Below, in pieces: positions 5,695-8,831 of a stretch of 8,831 nt of DNA (position 1 is its first letter; every line of letters begins with the position of its first letter). The stretch is from Actinomycetes bacterium (GTDB lineage: Bacteria; Actinomycetota; Acidimicrobiia; Acidimicrobiales; Palsa-688): assembly GCA_021816565.1 (NCBI GenBank), contig JAKAXN010000178.1, positions 1 to 8,831 on the forward strand. Reading direction: 5' to 3'. The notes below the pieces were generated by a model. It saw nothing but the letters and a program-made list of their open reading frames with translations, was not told the origin of the DNA and ran no database searches. The position numbers were made by a program, and so were the translations under genes.

Positions 5695-6701
5695 TCGACC
5701 CGGCCGGCGCCGGCCGGCTCTTCGCCGACTTCACGGCCGGCCTGTCCGACCTGCCGGCGCCCGGGGGCCCGCTGGTGGCGGTCGCCCTCGACGGTCCCGG
5801 GCCGCCGGCGGTGCCGGCCCTGTTCCCGGCCGTGGTGGTCGGGGTCGGATCCCCCCGGGTCGGCCCGCTCCCCGGCGCCGACGTGCTGCTGACCGGTGAG
5901 CCCGACCCCCCCGCCCCCTGGGTGGGGGTGGCCGACGCCGGCGCCGCCCTGGACCTCCTGGCATCCCGGGTGTCAGCCACCCCGATGGCGGCGGTGGCGC
6001 TGGCCCAGCTTCTCCGCCTGGGCCCCGGGCGGTCCGTCGATGAGGGCCTGGCCCTCGAGTCGCTCACCTACTCCAGCCTGCAGGCCGGCCCGGAGTTCCG
6101 GGCCTGGGCCGCGTCCCGGCCCGCTCCTTTGTCCGGATCCGACGACGGGGAGCCGGTGATCGTGGAACGCCACGGCCGGCGGCTGGAGATCACCCTCAAC
6201 CGGCCCCGGGTCCACAACGCCTACAACCGGGCCATGCGCGACGCCCTGTGCCAGGCCCTGGCGGTCGCCGCGGTGGACACCGGGCTCGAGGTGGAACTGG
6301 CCGGCCGGGGTCCGTCGTTCTGCAGCGGCGGTGACCTGACCGAATTCGCCACCGCCCCCGACCCCGCCACCGCCCACCTGGTGCGAACGGCCCGCAGCCC
6401 GGCCCGGCTCCTGGCTGGGATGGCCGGCCGGGTCACCGCCACCGTGCACGGGGCCTGCGCCGGGTCGGGCATCGAGTTGCCGGCCTTCGCCGGGACCGTC
6501 CGGGCCGGGCCGGACACCCGGATCTGGCTCCCGGAGCTGTCCATGGGGCTGATCCCCGGTGCCGGCGGCACGGTCAGCCTGGCCCGGCGCGCCGGCACCC
6601 GGCGGACCGCCTGGCTGGCCCTGTCGGGGGAGGCCGTGGACGCCTCCACCGCCCTGGCCTGGGGTCTGGTCGACCAGGTCTCAGACCCGCAGGGCCAGTG
6701 A
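5691..6701 (+). CDS. Enoyl-CoA hydratase/isomerase-like protein with N-terminal extension; start uncertain
   Basis: This crotonase-fold protein probably acts on an acyl-CoA thioester. From the CTG at 5691 it has 336 residues. About 150 residues precede the crotonase part and include ESLTYSSLQAGPEFRAWAASR at about 123-143. The crotonase domain starts near 154 with PVIVERHGRRLEITLNRP. Oxyanion-hole segments are FCSGGDL at 210-216 and GACAGSG at 254-260. Both catalytic glutamates of true hydratases appear kept: Glu262 in GIELP and Glu282 in LPELSMGLIPGAGG. The protein stops about nine residues after WGLVD, so the usual C-terminal helices are missing; I recall actinobacterial relatives with this same layout, so it is probably not a broken gene. 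No ATG, GTG or TTG lies in frame between the upstream stop and 5775. Candidate starts are CTG 5691, overlapping that stop as CTGA, or GTG 5775 (308 aa). The last 21 bases overlap the convergent acetyltransferase gene. Confidence 0.8.
   Translation: MIDPAGAGRLFADFTAGLSDLPAPGGPLVAVALDGPGPPAVPALFPAVVVGVGSPRVGPLPGADVLLTGEPDPPAPWVGVADAGAALDLLASRVSATPMAAVALAQLLRLGPGRSVDEGLALESLTYSSLQAGPEFRAWAASRPAPLSGSDDGEPVIVERHGRRLEITLNRPRVHNAYNRAMRDALCQALAVAAVDTGLEVELAGRGPSFCSGGDLTEFATAPDPATAHLVRTARSPARLLAGMAGRVTATVHGACAGSGIELPAFAGTVRAGPDTRIWLPELSMGLIPGAGGTVSLARRAGTRRTAWLALSGEAVDASTALAWGLVDQVSDPQGQ
5700..5717. repeat. 18-bp perfect palindrome at the oxidoreductase-hydratase junction
   Basis: CCGGCCGGCGCCGGCCGG is its own reverse complement and lies five bases after the oxidoreductase stop codon. 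As RNA it could form a GC stem of about 7 bp with a tiny loop. No T-run follows, so it is not a canonical terminator. It would encode PAGAGR if the hydratase starts at 5691, or lie in a spacer if it starts at 5775. Chance is possible in DNA this rich in CCGG. Confidence 0.5.
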
Positions 6702-7664
6702 CGCGGCGGTGACCACGTCGTGCACCGCCGCGGCCAGGCCCGCTCTGGTGGCCGGGTCGAGCAGGGCCGCCGCCCGCTCCGGGTCCACGGAGACCACCAC
6801 CAGGCCCGGCTCGTCGAAGTGCGCCTGCCCCTCGGCCTTGGCGAACACCTTGCGCATGGGCCCGTTGTCCTCCATCACGTGGGCGAACAGCGACGTGATC
6901 CCGGCCTCCACCGCGGTGGCCCCGAGGGCCCCCAGCAGGAACGTCCCGAGTCCCCGGCCCTGGTAGCGGTCCACGGTGGTGAAGGCCATCTCCGCCTCCG
7001 TGTCGCCGGGCCGGCGGACGTAGCGCCCGGTGGCCATCCCGTGGCCGGTGCCACCCTCGAGCACAACCCAGGCGAAGTGGTCCACGTAGTCGATGTCGAT
7101 CAGGTAGTCGACCAGGGCCGGCGAGGGGGTGCCGGCGGTGAAGAACCTGCGCCGGATGCTGTCGCGCGACATGTTTTGCAGGGCCTGGTCCAGGGCCGGC
7201 CGGTCGGCCGGCAGGAGCGGCCGGACCACCACTGCCGTCCCGTCCCTGAGGGTCATGTGCACCGGCTTCAGGTCCTGGGCCAGCCGGGCGCTGGCCAGCC
7301 TCCTCAGCCGGGCCCGCACCGCCCCGTTGGCGAGCATCCGCTCCAGGGCCTCGGCCCCGCCGCTCAGGTACCGGCACGGCTCCACGGCGGTCACCGTGGC
7401 CGAACGGGGCCGGCCCCGCAGCAGGGCCAGCTCCCCCAGGATGGACCCCGGCCCGGCGTCGGCCAGATGATGGCCGCCCAGGGTGACGGCCACCCGCCCC
7501 TCCAGCAGCAGCCAGAACTCGTCCCCCGGCTCGCCCTCATGGCCGAGCACCTCGCCGACCCCGGCCGAACCGGGCCTGGTCAGGCCGGCCAGCGCCTCCA
7601 GCTCATCACCGGACGCGCCGTCGAGGAGCGGTAGGGCCGCCAGCGACGCGAGCTCCGGGCCCAT
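6681..7664 (-). CDS. pat: Cyclic-nucleotide-regulated protein lysine acetyltransferase (Pat-like)
   Basis: This 327-aa protein fuses a cyclic-nucleotide-binding domain (about 6-130) to a GNAT acetyltransferase domain (about 138-296), the layout and length of mycobacterial Pat (Rv0998/MSMEG_5458). The known enzymes bind cAMP and then acetylate lysines of acyl/acetyl-CoA synthetases and a universal stress protein, shutting the synthetases off. Here the phosphate-binding cassette GELALLRGRPRSATV (77-91) keeps Glu78 and Arg87, which normally hold the ribose and phosphate. RYQGRGLGTFLL (233-244) is the acetyl-CoA pyrophosphate loop. Glu225 in EAEMAFTT probably corresponds to the catalytic Glu of Mtb Pat. 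The ATG at 7664 lies 9 bp after the protease stop, without a clear ribosome-binding site, suggesting one operon. The 3' end overlaps the convergent hydratase gene by 21 bp. Targets in this organism are unknown. Confidence 0.92.
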   Translation of the reverse strand: MGPELASLAALPLLDGASGDELEALAGLTRPGSAGVGEVLGHEGEPGDEFWLLLEGRVAVTLGGHHLADAGPGSILGELALLRGRPRSATVTAVEPCRYLSGGAEALERMLANGAVRARLRRLASARLAQDLKPVHMTLRDGTAVVVRPLLPADRPALDQALQNMSRDSIRRRFFTAGTPSPALVDYLIDIDYVDHFAWVVLEGGTGHGMATGRYVRRPGDTEAEMAFTTVDRYQGRGLGTFLLGALGATAVEAGITSLFAHVMEDNGPMRKVFAKAEGQAHFDEPGLVVVSVDPERAAALLDPATRAGLAAAVHDVVTAASLALRV

Positions 7665-7673
7665 CCCGAGGGG

Positions 7674-8831
7674 TCAGGCGGCCGGACCGTTGGCCAGGAC
7701 GACCGTGGCCGAGTGGCTGGCCCCGCTCGGGTCGGTCCACTGGACCTGGACCTTGTCCCCCGGGTGGTAGTGGCTGATCAGGTTGGTCAGCGCGCTGGGG
7801 GAGTTGACGGGCTGTCCGCCGAGACCGGTGATCACGTCACCGCTGCCTATGCCGGCGGCGGCGGCCGGCCCGCTCGGGATCGTCCCGCTGATGGTGGCGC
7901 CCTGGGTGCCGGCCGCCGAGGCCGAGGTGTCGACCTCGACCCCGAGGAAGGCGGTCGCCCCGATGTGGACGGTGGCCGAACCCCGATCGGCCCGGATCTG
8001 GGAGCCGATGGACATGGCCGAGTTGATCGGGATGGCGAAACCCTGGTTGCCCTGGGTCTGGAACGAGAAGCCGGTGGAGGCGGCGGTGTCCATGCCGATC
8101 ACCTGCCCGGAACTGTCGATCAGGGCCCCGCCGGAGTCGCCGGGCTGGATGTTGGCGTTGGTCTGGATCAGGCCGGTCAGCTTCTCGCTGGTCCCGTTGC
8201 TCTCGTCCTGGGCGGTGATGGACTGGTCGAGGGCGGTCACCTGCCCGACCGCGGTGCTCGGCGAGCCGCCCACGCCGCCGGCGTTGCCAATCCCCACCAC
8301 CGCCTGGCCGACGGTCACCTTCGAGGAGTTGCCGATCCGGGCCGTCTTGAGACCCGACGCGTTCTGAAGCTTGATGATGGCCACGTCGTGGATGCGGTCG
8401 TAGCCCACCACGGTGGCGGTGTAGGTCTGGCCGTTGCCGATGTCGGTGGCCTTGATGCTGGTGGCCCCGGAGATCACGTGGTTGTTGGTCAGGATGTAGC
8501 CGTCGGAGGTCAACACGATGCCCGTGCCGGCCGCCTCGCCGTTCTGGTAGCTGAGGCTGGTGTTGATGTCCACCAGCTCGTCGGACACGGTGGCCGCGGC
8601 GGTGCCGAGGGCCCCGGTCGGCGCCCCCGACGGGCTGGAGCCGCCGCTGCCGTTACCGAAGCCGCTGCCGTTGCCGAAGGGGTTCAGCCCGAAGCTGTTG
8701 CCGCCCGCTCCTCCGGTGCCGCCGCTGGAGCCGACCGAGTTGTGGACCGAGCGCCACACCCCGTGGCCGATCCCGAGACCCACCAGCACAGCCACAACCA
8801 GCAGCAGCGCGGTGACGGTGTGCGGCAGGCT
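7674..8831 (-). CDS. Membrane-anchored HtrA/DegP-type serine protease with PDZ domain (5' end cut)
   Basis: This S1C-family protease acts outside the membrane in protein quality control or stress signalling. The 385 visible residues begin inside a hydrophobic membrane segment (about 5-21), so the true start lies beyond the right edge; the GTG at 8795 would fall inside this helix and is not credible. A Gly/Ser/Asn-rich linker (about 34-70) contains a doubled FGNGSG. The trypsin-like domain has the complete triad: His118 in TNNHVI, Asp149 in HDVAIIKL and Ser233 in GDSGGAL. One PDZ domain covers about 294-382, with GPAAAAGIGSGDVITGLGG at 321-339 as carboxylate-binding region. The architecture (cytosolic N-terminus, one helix, protease, one PDZ) resembles actinobacterial PepD/HtrA proteins; which paralogue is uncertain. 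It lies upstream of, and is probably cotranscribed with, the pat-like gene. Confidence 0.93.
   Translation of the reverse strand, partial: SLPHTVTALLLVVAVLVGLGIGHGVWRSVHNSVGSSGGTGGAGGNSFGLNPFGNGSGFGNGSGGSSPSGAPTGALGTAAATVSDELVDINTSLSYQNGEAAGTGIVLTSDGYILTNNHVISGATSIKATDIGNGQTYTATVVGYDRIHDVAIIKLQNASGLKTARIGNSSKVTVGQAVVGIGNAGGVGGSPSTAVGQVTALDQSITAQDESNGTSEKLTGLIQTNANIQPGDSGGALIDSSGQVIGMDTAASTGFSFQTQGNQGFAIPINSAMSIGSQIRADRGSATVHIGATAFLGVEVDTSASAAGTQGATISGTIPSGPAAAAGIGSGDVITGLGGQPVNSPSALTNLISHYHPGDKVQVQWTDPSGASHSATVVLANGPAA
8643..8678 (-). repeat. Two-copy 18-bp tandem repeat in the protease linker
   Basis: Two adjacent 18-bp copies (8643-8660 and 8661-8678) differ at one base. They are in frame and encode FGNGSG twice in the flexible linker between the membrane helix and the protease domain. 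Such a repeat could change copy number by slippage and alter linker length without breaking the frame. Confidence 0.7.

Noticed and set aside
5700..5717. The palindrome as an intrinsic terminator
   Set aside because: No T-run follows, and coding sequence probably begins before or just after it.
8793..8795. GTG at 8795-8793 as the protease start
   Set aside because: It lies inside a hydrophobic helix that continues upstream to the window edge, so the real start is outside.
1..8831. Defence island, prophage, CRISPR array, mobile element or RNA gene
   Set aside because: No array of repeats and spacers, transposase, integrase, toxin-antitoxin pair or tRNA-like sequence is visible; all the DNA is explained by the listed genes and short gaps.

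Overview
The window looks like chromosomal DNA from a high-GC actinobacterium. Third codon positions are strongly G/C, most genes abut or overlap, and it carries a SenX3/RegX3-type two-component pair, an F420-type luciferase-like oxidoreductase and a cyclic-nucleotide-binding lysine acetyltransferase, all typical of Actinomycetota. Several starts look leaderless (a TANNNT box a few bases before ATG or GTG), also common there. Placement in Acidimicrobiia is only a guess; no ribosomal RNA or other phylogenetic marker is present.

Left part (1-4203), phosphate control. pstS and pstC run leftward on the minus strand, and pstC leaves the window close to its expected end. A 242-base gap separates pstS from a rightward senX3-regX3-like pair. 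On the pstS strand the gap contains four contiguous 11-bp units (2291-2334), three starting GTTCA, in the form of an actinobacterial PHO box. A TAGGGT -10 box and a hairpin-rich leader follow. The simplest model is that phosphate shortage, sensed through the Pst transporter and the kinase, activates the regulator, which switches on pstS-pstC and probably its own operon. The kinase has no membrane segment.

Middle part (4200-6701). A small SnoaL/NTF2-like gene (minus) and a luciferase-like monooxygenase gene (plus) diverge from a 34-bp gap with two back-to-back -10 boxes. The monooxygenase is followed, possibly with a CTGA overlap, by an unusual enoyl-CoA hydratase-like gene with a long N-terminal extension and a short C-terminus. 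These look like uncharacterised catabolic or redox enzymes acting on CoA thioesters or related compounds.

Right part (6681-8831). Two minus-strand genes 9 bp apart encode a membrane-anchored HtrA-type serine protease (its start lies beyond the right edge) and a Pat-like acetyltransferase with a cyclic-nucleotide-binding domain. The pat stop lies inside the end of the hydratase gene, giving a 21-bp convergent overlap.

Noncoding DNA is nearly absent: 2170-2411, 4650-4683, 7665-7673, and perhaps 5695-5774 if the hydratase starts late. I see no tRNA, rRNA, CRISPR array, insertion sequence or phage gene, and no clearly novel multi-gene system. The most informative signals are regulatory.
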